A stretch of DNA of 64,000 nucleotides from Hyaloraphidium curvatum. Lineage: Eukaryota > Monoblepharomycota > Hyaloraphidiomycetes > Hyaloraphidiales > Hyaloraphidiaceae. The notes below the pieces were generated by a model that was not told the DNA's origin, ran no database searches, and saw nothing but the letters and a program-made list of their open reading frames with translations. The translations under genes were made by a program, and so were the position numbers. The stretch spans positions 310,001 through 374,000 of the forward strand of contig JAIVFI010000042.1 of the NCBI GenBank assembly GCA_025558095.1, read 5' to 3'. This document shows, piece after piece, positions 27,514 through 45,100 of this stretch (the stretch's first letter is position 1; each line of letters starts with the position of its first letter).

Positions 27514-30500
27514 CTATCTAGCGAGTTGCCCGGCAGCGATCGACAGAGAGTTCACCACAGACGTAGAAGGATGGCCGGCTGCGTACAAGGCTCGGCACTG
27601 CCCCTGCAAGTTCTGCGAGACCGCGCTCATCAATCTCATGACGTGCGCTGCGATGCTCGGATCCGACGGCTCGAGCGCCTAAAGAAGCCGCAAATTCAGG
27701 CCCGGTCCGCGGTCCAGGCAGATGCTACTCACAGCCATGGCCCCCTGTAGGAAAGCCACCTTTAGGTCGGTGTCTTCCAGGAGGTTGGATCGAGACAGGA
27801 ACTGTAGAAGAGACAAAACCACAGGCTGACTGAGCAAGTTAGACGCCAGCGTGCCTTGAGGGACCTTGTGGAGGAGCAAGCCCACGGCTTCCGCATCCTG
27901 CGCAGCCAGTGCAATCGTGAACGCCCCGTCGAGATCCCCGCTACGGAGAGCCAGCTCCACTTTGTCCGCGACAGAGCCGGTGGCCGTCACAGGCGGAGCG
28001 TTCTCCTCTGGTGCCGACGGCCCAGCTTCTTCAGGCAGGCCCTGCGCGGCCGGAGTTGCCGAAAGGAGGTTTGCCAACACGTGAACCTGCGACTGCAGCT
28101 CGCCGGCGGCGGCAGCGGCACTTTTTGCGCTTGATGATATGGCCGAGATGCTTGCTTCCGCCACTGGGAAGGGCACGTTGCAGTCTGCGGGATCGGCAAA
28201 TGGCGGCACCACCTACTTTCAGAAACTCCAGACTTGATGACGGCATTGACCTGGCCCAGAGTCGCCGTCAACACCTTTTGCATGCTCGGAACCAAAGTAT
28301 CCGCGATGGCCGACTTGAGGGTCTTGCTGAAGGTGGACACGACGTTGTCGGACACGGCCTTGATGACCGCGGGATTGGAAGTCGCGGCCTCCACCGCGGC
28401 AATCACGTGGCGGTCAACAGCGGCTGCGATCTTGGGTTCGACGGTATCGCGCAGGACCTGTCCCAAGACGGTTTGGATGGCGGGGATTGCCTTGGACCCC
28501 AATTCCCTGGCAACAATGGCATCCAGCTGACGGGAAACCGTCGTGGTCAAGGTCGCGGCCACGGTCTGTCGATGCACTAGTGAGCCACATTTCGTAACGT
28601 CGTGTGGGGACCGAACCTTCAGGACTTGTTCGTGGCGTTCGATTTCCTCTGCTCTGTACCTGAGGCGTTCCTTCTCCATCAGCGATTCTGGGCATCCATT
28701 TGGTCAAAACGTAGCAAAGAATCAGCCTCGGCGACAAACAACTCACGGTACCGTTCCTGTTCCGCCCGGAGGAAGTGACTGAACTTCCGAACAAGATTCT
28801 CTTCCAGGCGATGCAGATCGCCCCCGACCGCATCAGAACGCGGCTGCGAGGATGTTGGCGTCGGCGAGGCAATGGGTCGGCCTTCGAGACCAGGCGATGG
28901 CGCGGATCGCGCAAGCGCGTCTTCCAGCAAGCCTACCACCGCCGGCGACACCTGAAGGACTTCGCCAGCCAGTTCCGTCTTGGTGCCGTGCTCCACTTCC
29001 TGCGGGCTTTCGTGCTCAGCCTCGATGATTGCTTCGGCTACCTCGGTCGTCATAATCGCGTCTGTGCTGATGATCGTCTCATCCACTTCGTCGCCTTCCA
29101 TGGTTTCAAGCTTGGGCTCCGTTTGAGCAGTCCGCACGGGGGAAGGAGACGGTCGTGCGCGACTCCGCGACCGCGACCTGGACCGTCGACGTCGTGTCCT
29201 CCGCTCCTCGGTGTGCGGATACAGCGGCGCGTGCTGCCTTTGTGCCTCGCCGAACACCTCGCTCTCCCCCCATCCAGGGAAGGTGAGCTGGGAGATGCAT
29301 CTGAGCGCGGGATCAGCTCATCGCAGAGATAGCGGAGTGGAAGTCGCCTTACTTGGTCTGAGCGGCCAGCACTCCCACAGCGCTCTCATCGTCCGCTTTG
29401 TCGGTGATGACCATGCTCACGATCGGATTCGGCAGGCAGTACTCCTTTGCGAAATTCCAGCGACCGTCGTCGGATAGCTTCAAGGCAAAGACAGAAGAAC
29501 GGAGGGAGTTCCCGACCAGAAGGCTCGACGATCTAGCATCAAAGGTGGCGACGTTGAAGAAACTTTCGGGGTCGTCCGGGTCCCTGAAGGTGAATCGGTG
29601 GAGCTCCTCCATGCGACTCCCATTGACCGAGAACGAAGCAAAACCGCGGTTCATATCCCAAGCAATTAAAATGACTGCCTCCTCGTTTGCGGCGCGGGAA
29701 GCGAACTCGACGTACGATCCAGAAAACTCGTCGGGCACTGCGTCCACCTCGGCAACAAGAGAAAGATCCGACGCCGCCAGAAGGCGTAGCGTACCCGTGG
29801 AGGAAAGAGTTGCGAGACGGGTTGAGTCGTGCGAAAACGCCAGATCGACTACGTCCTGAAACGACAAGAGGTGAGATGAGGGACGATGAAGAGGCGACAG
29901 GCACGGCTCACCGATTCGTACACGGCAAGCTTGCCGGGAATATCTTCCTCGTCCTCCTCCGAGAAGACTCTGCGACCATCCATGGCGCTGGGCGCATGCC
30001 TGTCCAAATCGCTTCGTCTCCATAGCCACACTTCCCCTTTGCTACCAGCAACAGCAAGAAGCTCCCCCTGCCTGTCCCATGTGGCCCTTACGAAACGACC
30101 GTCGCCCTTTCCAACGATCTCGTAGGCGACTTTGTGCGGGATGGAAACATCACCAGAAGGGCGAGCGGCGGCTTCCGCGAGGGTGGAGGCATCCGCAAGA
30201 GGGGGAAAGTCCCAGATCAGCACCCGCGAGTCGCCGACGGCTGCCAGGGTGTTTGCCGTGGGGCACAGGGCAAGGTCGAGCACCGACGACCCCAATCCGT
30301 TGAGGATCTCCCGTGCTCCGCTTTCGACGTCTATGACGCGAACCTTGCCCCCCCGCACAGCGTAGGCGATGTAGCCGGCGTTGCCCGAAATGCTGCGCCC
30401 GGTTCTGAAGTCCAAGTCGTTCGACATGAGGGCGACCTTCTCCTCCCCCAGGTCAACGGAGCTTATGCCCTGAGCGTTCGGCTCCCTGAGGTCGAAAACA

Positions 30501-31564
30501 ATGTCGGCATCAGGAGCGAGCCGGTATCCCTCGGTGACGCCATCTCCGGATGGACTCGGCCGCCGGTGGTCGGCCGCCTTTGCAGAAGTTGCCACGGCAG
30601 TTCGAAACTTGGTCGCGGCGCTTCCAAGACCGCCGGTCGGTGTCGGCGTCCGCGGGCTCGAGGGAAAGGATGGCGAGTGACGATGCTCGCCGATCACTGC
30701 CGCCGCAAGGCTCGGCGACTGCCCCAATCGAGCTTCCGCATCAGGAGTCAAGGAAATACGAGGCACCTCCGACTCGGCCCGTGAGATCGGAAGCTGACTA
30801 CCAGAATGAGAGGAGGAAACGCCGAGCGGGGTCTCCGGGCTGTTCTGCTCGCCGCGGTCGCTTGCCGGCTCTTCTCCCGTCGCGGTTCCCGTGGCAGGGG
30901 CGGCAGCCGGGCTGGGCGCCCGATCAGCAGCGACAACCTCCTCCCCCTCGTAGTTCAGCTGATCTCCATGTAGCTCTCCACCCTCCACTGCCTCTTGCAC
31001 CGCATCGTCAACCTCGCGTTCCGAGTCGTCCCTTCTTTGCCCGGCTTGTTGCTCGCTCTGCTCGCTCATCTGGGCTTCGAGGAAGGGGTCCACGTAGGTA
31101 AAGAGCGAAGTTGTCACATTCCGCGCGCCGACGTCGGGGGCCGGTCTTGTGGGCACAGGATCGATGGCAGGGCCTTTGCCATCGGGCGCCTGGTTCGACG
31201 CAACTTCAACCACCTCGGGCCGCGCTTGAGCCTCGGCAGCGTGTCCTGGCCCTGAAGAGGCGCCTCCCGGTCCTCCCGACAGGAGCGCGAGCAACGCGTC
31301 ACCCTGCTGCGAACCGCTTCTCCGGGGCGCCACCATCGGCGCAGCCGCGGGGCCGAGAACGGCCGACAGCAGATCCGCGACCCCTGCGGAGCCGCTCCTG
31401 CCGAAACTTGGCATCGGTGCTGGGGAGGTAGCACTCCGGGGGGACGCGGACGCTCCGGAAAGGAGGGCCTGCAGATCGTTTCCCGGGGCGGGCGAAGGAA
31501 CGCCGGTCCCCGATGTGAGCAGAGCCATGAGCGCCGCGCTGTCCGCCCTCCGCGAATCCTGCAT
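27514..31564 (-). CDS. EDC4: Enhancer of mRNA decapping 4 (EDC4/Ge-1/VARICOSE), multi-exon
   Basis: Scaffold of the mRNA decapping complex (DCP1-DCP2) in cytoplasmic P-bodies. The N-terminal about 300 residues are low-complexity Ser/Pro/Ala (repeated ALLSG/LLSAVLG-like short motifs). A WD40-type propeller follows across an intron near 29890: YIAYAVRGGKVRVIDVESG, LCPTANTLAAVGDSRVLIWD, ATWDRQGELLAVAGSKGEVW, DLAFSHDSTRLATLSSTGTL. Next are an Arg/Ser-rich stretch (about 29215-29145) and an acidic linker. The helical C-terminus (about 28680-27520) contains LTTTVSRQLDAIVARELGSK, PAIQTVLGQVLRDTVEPKIA, ELALRSGDLDGAFTIALAAQ and PSIAAHVMRLMSAVSQNL, the diagnostic EDC4 C-terminal blocks. The final intron is 27679-27732; the stop TAG is at 27514-27516. 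It starts about 130-195 bp from the divergent ABCC gene. Confidence 0.88.
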
Positions 31565-31695
31565 GGTGGCAGCCGCGGAACGGGCGCCGCGACGAGATGA
31601 TCAAAGTTGATCGCAAAGGAATTCGCGCGCGCTAGAACCTCATCGCCTCGGCTTCGGGCCGAAGTGCTTCCGGTGCCGCCCATCGGCGACTTCCG

Positions 31696-37297
<5,602 letters not shown>

Positions 37298-37391
37298 ATC
37301 TCTTGAAGTGTGAAATGTAGGACGAATCTTTGTCTGAAAAAGTCGACATGAAATACTCGATTGACCGCTGGGCTCCATCGACGACACGATG

Positions 37392-38737
37392 TCATTCCGC
37401 CGAGTCCTCCGAGCTTCCGCCTCGGCTTCCACCGAACCGAGCCAGCCGCTTGCGCCTCAGCTCCTCGGGCGAGTCCGGGTCGGCGAGTTTCCTCTTGTCG
37501 TCCTCCAGCGACGCCTGCATGGCCCTCCGGATTTCTTCTTCCTCGTCGATCCTCGCCCTGGCTCCCTTTTGTGCGCCCTGCTCCCGCATGGATTCCTCCA
37601 CGGCCGCCTGCAACGCGGCGCTCTCGTCATCCTCCGCCAGCTCCTCGTCCTCTTCCTCCCCGTCCTCTTCAAAGTCCCCGTCCGCAAAGTCGTCTTCCTG
37701 CAAGTAGGAATCGATCCTCGTTCTCGGCTGCGGCGGCGCCGGCGGCCGCGCCGATGGTTCCGGCTGGGCCACGCTGCCCGCCGCCGCCGTGTCCCTGAGC
37801 GACGCCTCGATCGCCGCGCGCAGCATCTCGTCCTCGTCCATTTCCGTCCCGGCCGGCACGGCCTCGGAGGGCGGCAGGCCGGGCACCGCGATCCCGCCGA
37901 GGAGGCTGGCGGCCTGCCTGGCCAGGTCGGCTTCCCGTGAGCCGCCGCCGGAGCCTCCGAGGGTGTACCCCGCCCCGCCGAACGGCGCCCTGGCCGGCGG
38001 CGCCACCGGCGGAGCTGAGGAGTAGGCCGCCGCCGGGGGCTCGGGCAGCATTCCCGCGCGGAGGTCCGCCTCGCACTGCGGGAAGCTGCCGCGGACGACA
38101 AAGATGGTGTAGCCGTCCTGCTTGAGCTGCGCGATGAGCATGCCCAGGTAGGTGTCGCTGATGACCTTGGGCTGCTCCATGAGTGAATTGCAGTCGTACC
38201 ACCGCTTGGGCGGGACGAGGCCGAAGCGCCGGAGGGTGAACCAGTGTTCTCTGGAAAGGCGGCGGGGCGTGAGGAAGGGAGCCGGCAGAGTAATCGCGGC
38301 GCAAGGACCTGAGATTGCAGATGTAGGCCGTCTCGTTGACGGGATCCTCGCGCGCGGACGCGGCGTCCGGCGAGTCCCACGGCATCAGATGCAGGCCCCA
38401 GACGTCGAGCGCCGCCTCGATCACCTGGAAGGCCGCCCGCAGCACGCGTCAGACGCGTGCCGAGCGCGGCGCAAAGCCCAAAGCACAGCGCAAGGCCCAC
38501 CTGCGAGCTGAAGAAACCGCTATCGTCGTAGTTTTCGTTCTTCCATTTTGCAAGGTCCTCGTCTGTCGCGCCCGATTCTGCCAGCGTCTGGCGCTCCTTG
38601 GAGTCTATTGCCCGCGCCAAATCCGCCAAATCCACTGCCGTGAACAAATCGGCTTGCAGAAGGGCGTTTAGGGCATGCTGGGCACACAGACTCCCGACCT
38701 GCTTCTCGAAGTGGATGTAGGGGACCAGCGGGTCCAT
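37392..38737 (-). CDS. ATXN3: Ataxin-3-type Josephin deubiquitinase
   Basis: Cysteine protease that trims polyubiquitin chains. The start chosen at 38737 gives MDPLVPYIHFEKQVGSLCAQ, aligned with the family N-terminus; the nucleophile is Cys18 in GSLCAQHALNALLQ. The Josephin His is in ICNL-R-EHWFTLRRFG, assembled across an intron (about 38310-38250), with the following ISDTYLGMLIAQL helix. Three ubiquitin-interacting motifs follow: EMLRAAIEASLRD, SAALQAAVEESMRE and EEIRRAMQASLED, between Pro/Gly- and Asp/Glu-rich linkers. There is no polyglutamine tract. The stop is at 37392-37394. An alternative upstream Met (38791) would add 18 residues. Divergent from the ChAPs gene, with a shared inverted repeat in the intergenic region. 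Confidence 0.92.
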
Positions 38738-38885
38738 TTCGGCGCCTCGTCCAAAGGACGATGCAGATGCGCGCCCCTCGATCGACGACAATGAATGCGT
38801 GATCCTCGAGCGAGGAGAAGAATGCTTCGAGCGAGCTCGAGACCTGCGCCGTTGCCTACTATAGGAACCCTTAGGGGGGTGGAAG

Positions 38886-38920
38886 CTCGCAAAACATCAA
38901 CCCGCTCCCGGCGCTCACCA
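38886..38920 (+). repeat. 35-bp inverted repeat, left arm (upstream of ataxin-3)
   Basis: Begins ctcgcaaaacatc and ends gcgctcacca; it is the exact reverse complement of 39347-39381. Weaker matching extends about 10 bases on both sides. Relative to each gene it sits in the same orientation: its near end is 149 bp upstream of the ataxin-3 start (95 bp from the alternative Met), and 10 bp (or 49 bp) upstream of the ChAPs start on the other side. Confidence 0.9.
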
Positions 38921-39346
38921 ACGCGCAAAACGAACCGGTGGCGATACGACTTGCCCGCCAATACGGAACCCTGGAGGGGACCCAAGGAGGTTGCTGCTAG
39001 AGAGCTGTACGATTGGGTCGCTCAAAATCGGGGCCAATGAGATGAATTTGCCCGAGTATGATCCGATCGCGGCGAGTTTTCGGGTCGAGTCCGGCGAGAT
39101 ATCTTGTCCCGGACTAGCGCTCGTCCGGGCCGGACTGGGGACTGGCAGCTCCCAGTTTCGGCGGACTGAGGACTGAAGCTTTTTCAAAACGTGCAAGACT
39201 GAGGACTGGCGAGTCACGCAAGGGTCCTCGGCCGGGACCTCCATCCCTTAACGTGATCGGGCTAAAATTACCCCACCATCGTGGGTAGCTGTGTAATATT
39301 TATCGTCTGGCTAGTTTTCTGGGCCTCTTGGCGCGAATTGCGCGTG

Positions 39347-39381
39347 TGGTGAGCGCCGGGAGCGGGTTGATGTTTTGCGAG
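39347..39381 (-). repeat. 35-bp inverted repeat, right arm (upstream of ChAPs)
   Basis: Exact reverse complement of 38886-38920; spacer 426 bp. It lies in the leader or core promoter of the ChAPs gene. Confidence 0.9.
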
Positions 39382-39391
39382 TGCCCACCCC

Positions 39392-41940
39392 TTGCCTTTG
39401 GCACCTCCCACCACCGCTTCCGCCGTCCCCATGTGGCCTCCCGGAGTCCAGGACGCCCTGAGAGATGTGGCCGAGCTCGGGGAAACCAGCGCGGGGTCGT
39501 CGCTGGCGGCGCGGACGCTTGCGCTGCCCGCGTACCGCGACCTCGGGCCGCCCGACCTCGTGCACCTCGTCAAGCACCACGCGCAGCACGGCGCGGCGGC
39601 GTCGTACCACCACGCGGTCGGGCCGGACGCGTCGTCGCCCGCCGCGCTCTCGGCGTACCTGACGTCGCTGCAGTACGCGCTCGCCGGCGGGTGGAAGCTC
39701 GCGCAGGCCACGTACTGCGCCTTCAACGCGTTCGCGCGCGTCGACGTGCGCGTCGAGGTGCGCATCCCCGGCGGCGTCGTCTGCTGGTCGGTCGACGCGC
39801 GCGGCGAGCGCCACCCGATCGGCAGCGACGAGGCGGGCGCGCGGCTGTGGGACGAGGCCGGCGTGTCGGGCGTGCTGCGCGCGCTGCTCGACGACGGCGA
39901 CGAGGGCGACGGCAACAACCCGCCGCCGCCGTGCCTGCGCAAGCTGCCGCCGCTGCCGTCGGCAGACCAGGAGGCCGCCTTCCTGGCCGCGTGCGGGCGG
40001 CTGCACGCCTCGGCCTGGCAGCTGGGCGCGCCGCCGCTGGTGCAGGTCTCGACAGCCGCCCAGAACTGGATGTGCGCCGCGCTGGACCGCTGGTTCGGCG
40101 AGGGCGGCCGCTGGCGCGCCGCTGCCGCCTTCTGGGAGGGCGTGACAAAGGCCGCCGGCAAGGGCGGCGGCGAGGTCGGCGGCGTGGTGGGCAAGTGCTG
40201 GATCGAGGGCGACGAGGAGGTCAAGGGCGTCGAGGAGCTGCACAACTGCGTTAGGTGGGTCCTCGGACGGATGCGGGGACCGTTCAGGGAAGCTGACATC
40301 GCCTCTCGCCGCGCGCAACAGGAACAACCCGACGCTCTATACCCCGCTGCTCGTGCAGGCCGAGTTCCTTCTGCGGCGAAAGCACCGCCTCGAGTGGGCG
40401 CTGGACCTCGCCAAGCGCGCCGTGCAGCTTGCGCCGAGCGAGTACGTCACGTGGGCGAAGCTGACCGAGTGCTACATCGAAAAAGGTGGGTCACGGTCTT
40501 GCCGGGGAGGCGACGGCTGTTCACTGGCTTTCCCGACACGCGCAGGCGACATCGAGTCCGCCCTCCTCACCCTCAACTCCTGCCCCATGTTCACCTATAC
40601 CGAGCGCGACGCCAACCTCGCCCGCTTCCCCGCCGCCAACAAGATCACCGTCCCGCTCAAACCCCCCGCCCTCCTCGACCCGCCGCAGCCCACCACCAAG
40701 ATCCCCGACCCCATCCCGTGCTGCCTGCTCTCCCCATCCCAGTGGTCGCCCTATGGCCTCGAGATGGGTGACCCGCCCGCCCCCGACCCGTCAAAGATGC
40801 CCTTCCTCCCCCCGCAGGCCAACAACGAGGTGCACCCCGACCTCGTCCGCCTCCCCTCGCTCACCCTCCGCGGCACCTTCCTGCGCGCGTACGGGCTGCT
40901 GGTCCAGATCGTGCGCAAGGTCGGCTGGGACGAGCTGCTCCGCGCGCGGAGCGGCGTCTTCGTGATGGAGGAGGAGTACCGCGCCGTGAGGGCCCGCGGC
41001 GAGGGCAAGGGGAAGAAGAAGGACGCCAAGGGCAAGGGAAAGGCCCCCGAGGCGGCGCAGGAAGAGCCCGGGACGCCCGCTGACGAGGTGGAGAAGCCAG
41101 CCGAGGGTGCGGACGGCACGCCGGCGGCGGACGGGGAGGTGGCCGCCGAGCCCGAGGCCGCGGCAACCACGTCGGCCCCTGCGGACGGCGAGGAGGACGC
41201 CGAAGACGGGCCGGAGGAGGAGGAGGGCCCGAACGGCGAACCGCTGCCCTTTACCAACAAGCGGCTTTGCGAGCGGTGGCTGGACAACCTGTTCATGGTC
41301 CTGTACGAGGTGTGCACGTACCGCGTGGACTCGTTGCGCCGACTTCGTTGACGATTTTGCGTTTTCTCAGGACCTGCGGCTCTACACCGCCTTCAAAACC
41401 GAGATGCAGCACTGCCGCCAGCAGGGTCTGAAGCCGCAGCAGATCGCCTACCGCAAGACGAGCGCCGAGTGGGAGATTTACGGCGATCTTGCTGCCCGGC
41501 TTGAGCACAAGGTTCGTCTGTCGTCGCGCACCAGGTCTGCGCTCTAGTGACCCCGATCGGACTACCAGGAGGAAGCCCGGGACGCGTACCTCCTCTCGCT
41601 CGAGCAGCGCTTCAGTAGCAAAGCGCTGCTCCGGCTCCTGGACATGTACTCGGAGGAGGGGCTGATTCAGGAGACGCTCAGCTGCGTCTCCAAGCTGGCC
41701 ACGGCGTGGGAGAGGACGTACGGCGTGCCGGCGGTGAGTTGCGTCCCCGCCAAAGTAGACCTCAAGCTGACTCGGTCTCCGCAGATGCCCTCTCCGATCT
41801 GTCGCGGCCTCTTCCGGCTGGTCCGGCGGCACGGGCTCGCCAAGGTGCAGAACGCCGCCCTGGGCCTGAAGAACTACAAGCTGGTGTCCAAGTACCTCGA
41901 GTTTGCCGAGGCGTTTGCCGTGGCCGGGAGCGACATGTAG
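39392..41940 (+). CDS. ChAPs-family protein (BUD7/BCH1-like, exomer cargo adaptor)
   Basis: In yeast, ChAPs proteins form exomer with Chs5 and carry cargo such as chitin synthase Chs3 from the trans-Golgi network to the surface. Evidence: LGPPDLVHLVKHHAQHGAAA near residue 52, LQYALAGGWKLAQATYCAFN, then HNCVR|NNPTLYTPLLVQAEF across an intron (40255-40320). TPR-like LEWALDLAKRAVQLAPSEY, GDIESALLTLNSCPMFTYTE, PTLRGTF-like block, RLCERWLDNLFMVLYE, EWEIYGDLAARLEHK and the C-terminal YKLVSKYLEFAEAFA follow, all in the family order. A Lys/Glu/Ala-rich insert of about 110 residues (41000-41240) is lineage-specific. At least four short introns. The stop TAG is at 41938-41940. An alternative start at 39431 (MWPPG...) is equally plausible. 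Confidence 0.85.
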
Positions 41941-42123
41941 CGGCGGAGCCTATACCATTAGAATGCCCGTGGAAGAATCACCGCGTTCGTTGCGCAACGA
42001 TCCATGTTTCTCAACCCAATACATAATGGGGCAACCAATTACGTCGTTCCTCCTTACTGCGTGGCAAAGCAAGCTACACGTACATGCTCCAATATCGATC
42101 AATGGTGGTTCAGCAAAAGGTGA

Positions 42124-45100
42124 TCACTTGGTCGTGAGCTCGGCAGGGTCCACAAACTCCTTCTTTTCTTCATCCCAAACCTTGGCGCCCGCCTCCGGGG
42201 TATAGGTAGAAGGGAGCGCAGCTTCAGCGGGAGCGGGTGCAGCGGCGATCGTCGGCGCCGCGGCGGTGTCGACGGGTGCGACCGCCGCCACGGGAGCCTC
42301 GATGGGAACCTCGATGATCGGGGCCGAGGTCTCGGAGACGGATCCGTTGGCCAGCGTCGAAGCCGAGCCGTTGACGAGCACGCCTCCGTAGCCCTCGGCG
42401 GACGTCCGCGGCTTGTCCCCGGATGAGCGGACCTTTTCGCCCGACGATCGGGGATCGGGCGCGAACTTGATCGCCGTGTCCCTCGGCTCCTCGATGTACT
42501 CGGCGGACGGCACGTGCCTGACAGAGGGTCCGGTGTCAGATTCGGCGATCACGGTGCTCGCGACGTCCCACGTTATGGGGTCGATGACCGCGGTTCCGGC
42601 GCGTGTCATACGGCGGATGAGCTCGTTGGGACCCGCGGGGATGCTGATGGAGGTGTTGAATTTCTCGAGGTTCCCGTATGCCTCCTGCGAGAGTGGGTGC
42701 CGTTAGCACCGATCGCGCATCTTGCGCGGTAGGCCGAGCTCGCCTCGATCGTCATGGCCCTGACCTCCGTCTTGAGCTTGACGTCGGGATCGAAGTGATC
42801 CACGCTGTACGCGTAGGGCGCATCCTCGACGGGCTGCGGGAGGCCCTTGGGGTACCTCCACTTGGAGATGAAGGCGAACTTGTCGGGCTTGTCGGACCTG
42901 TGGAAACAGTCAGCGATCGAGCGACGATGGTGGATTCAAAACCCAACTCGATCTTCGTTCCCATTAGCCAGACGAGCGGGAACAAGAGAGCCATCCCGAT
43001 CAGGAGGCCGGCGTACGAAGGGTAGACGTGATAGCCGCTCGGCAGGTAACCGACAAGGATGGAAAGGATGGCTCCCAGGAATGCGTAAGGCATCTGAGTG
43101 TTCACGTGAGCGTTGACGGAAACTCGGGACGAGAGAGCCGACAGGATGCTCGTGTCGCTGATCGGGCTGCACTGATCTGAAGGGCGAAGGATGAGGGACT
43201 GCAATTGCTGCGCAATAGACGATGACAACTCGCCTCCGAAAATCGAACCCGCGAGGATGGCTGCGGCGTTGTCCACAATCACGGTGTGAGTCATGTCAGG
43301 CGGCGCAAGACCAACGGCAAGCGGAACTGGAGGCCAGATTAAGCAATCTGCAAGGCAAAAAGCTGCGTGAGCACCTACTAGCCAGAGGGAATACGAGCGC
43401 TGCCCCGGCAAACGTGTTAGCTAGTTCCAACGAGAAAATGCCGCGGAACCGGCGCCAGCAACCTACCCATCGTCCCCCACGACGAGCCGGTGCAGAACGA
43501 CATGATGCAGCAGAGGATGAAGCTGTTGAGGTGGAGAACATGCTAGTTTGCGTTGGCCGCCAGGGGACGGGGAAGCTCACATGAGACTCGGCAAGCCCTG
43601 GTACTGGAGTCCGCCCCCGCTGAGTGCACTGACGATCCACTCGGCCGTCCCCAGCTGCCCAATTGCCGCGGAAATCGACCAGGCCATGATCAGGACCAGG
43701 ACCGCTTCAACAATCCCTCGGATGCCTTGAACCCAGGTCAGAATGCTGTCCGCAAACGACATTACGCCGGCGATCTTGTACTGTATAGTGGCCACGAGCG
43801 ACCCCAAGAAGGCGCCGAACATCAGAGCGGCATAGGAGTCACCGTTGCCCGTCATGGTCGAAACTGTAACCTCAACATCCTGGACGAGACGAGCACCTGT
43901 CAAGCCCAGCGTGCCTTGCTTCTTGACAAACAGAGCACGTACGTGATCTATGCAATAGTAGTAACCGGTAAGGAACAGGGTGATGATGATGATGGCGATG
44001 CAGACAGCGAGGGGCACAACAGCGTGAATCCTGGTTGGTGCAAAGGTTAGAACCCATTAGGTCCCGCCGAAGCAAAGACGCGCCAGTGAGGCTTCTTCTT
44101 GTTGCGCTGAGCAGTGCCGGAGACTTCGAATTCGTCGACATTGCCCTGGACAAGCTCGTTCGGTGGCTGGAGCTGGTGCTCGTTGAGGGCGCGCCGTTCC
44201 TGTGCACGTTCGCAATGTAGACAAGACCAAATCCTGCCGCACGGTCAACCAACCGCATTGAGCATTGGGCCGAAATCACATTTGAAGAGAAGCAGCGCGG
44301 GGATGATCGTGAGCATGAAGAAGGGGTAGAATCGGCCGGGAATCGTCTCCAACAGCGTGGTAAAGGCATCTGTGGTGTCGCCAACAGACTCCAGAGCCGA
44401 AGCCATGAGAGAGAGCTCGAAGCCGATCCAGGCAGAGAGCGGAACGATGGAGGCCGGCGAGGATGCCGTCGTGTGGGTGATGAAGGCCAGCTTCTCGTGC
44501 GAGACGTAGTAGAGGTCCTGCAAGAGACCTGTCAGTCCAGTATGCACTGTTTCCCGACCGACAGACATCGTCCTACAGTGATTGGTCTCATTTGGTTTCC
44601 GACGATAAGGCAAGATGCGTAGTCTGAACGGAGGCGTCAGATGTGGTCCCGTTTTCAGTCGTGTCGCCCCACCGTCAAAAAAGATCAGGATTCCGAGGAC
44701 CTGCATCGGCATTACGATCAAGAAGAGTTTAGCGTAGCTGAATTGGAACGTACGTATGCGAGCCACTGCGAGCTGTACCGGCTCTTGGCGTACTTGGAGA
44801 TCGCGATGGCAAGGCCTTCAGCCCCACCACTCTTCTGGATGAGCGCGACCATTGCAGAAGTCCAGAAGGTGAACAGCGTGACGGCCGCGTGGCCAGGGTC
44901 CGCAATGGCTTCCACCTTGCGGTGAGGCGTGGGGTGGGGGTTTGCGTGGAGGTTTGCACGTGTCGTCGGTCGCAGCGGAAAAGCGGGCGTCGAAGAACAC
45001 ATACCATGTACGTATCCAGCATCCGCTGAAATCCAATTATAGGGTTGTAATTATTAACTGGAAAAGCGTGCGGTGTGAAGCAGAACGTTGTTCACGTCAG

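Larger units (their letters stand above)
38738..39391. promoter_or_regulatory. Divergent promoter region between ataxin-3 and ChAPs genes
   Basis: About 650 bp without a supportable gene. It carries the exact 35-bp inverted repeat listed separately, and a cluster of ACTG/GGACTG direct repeats (about 39125-39210, gaggactg seen several times). No clear TATA element was found. Confidence 0.5.

Noticed and set aside
39328-40254. 308-aa plus-strand and 338-aa minus-strand ORFs over the ChAPs first exon
   Set aside because: Very high GC keeps all frames open; only the ChAPs frame shows family motifs and correct splice joins.
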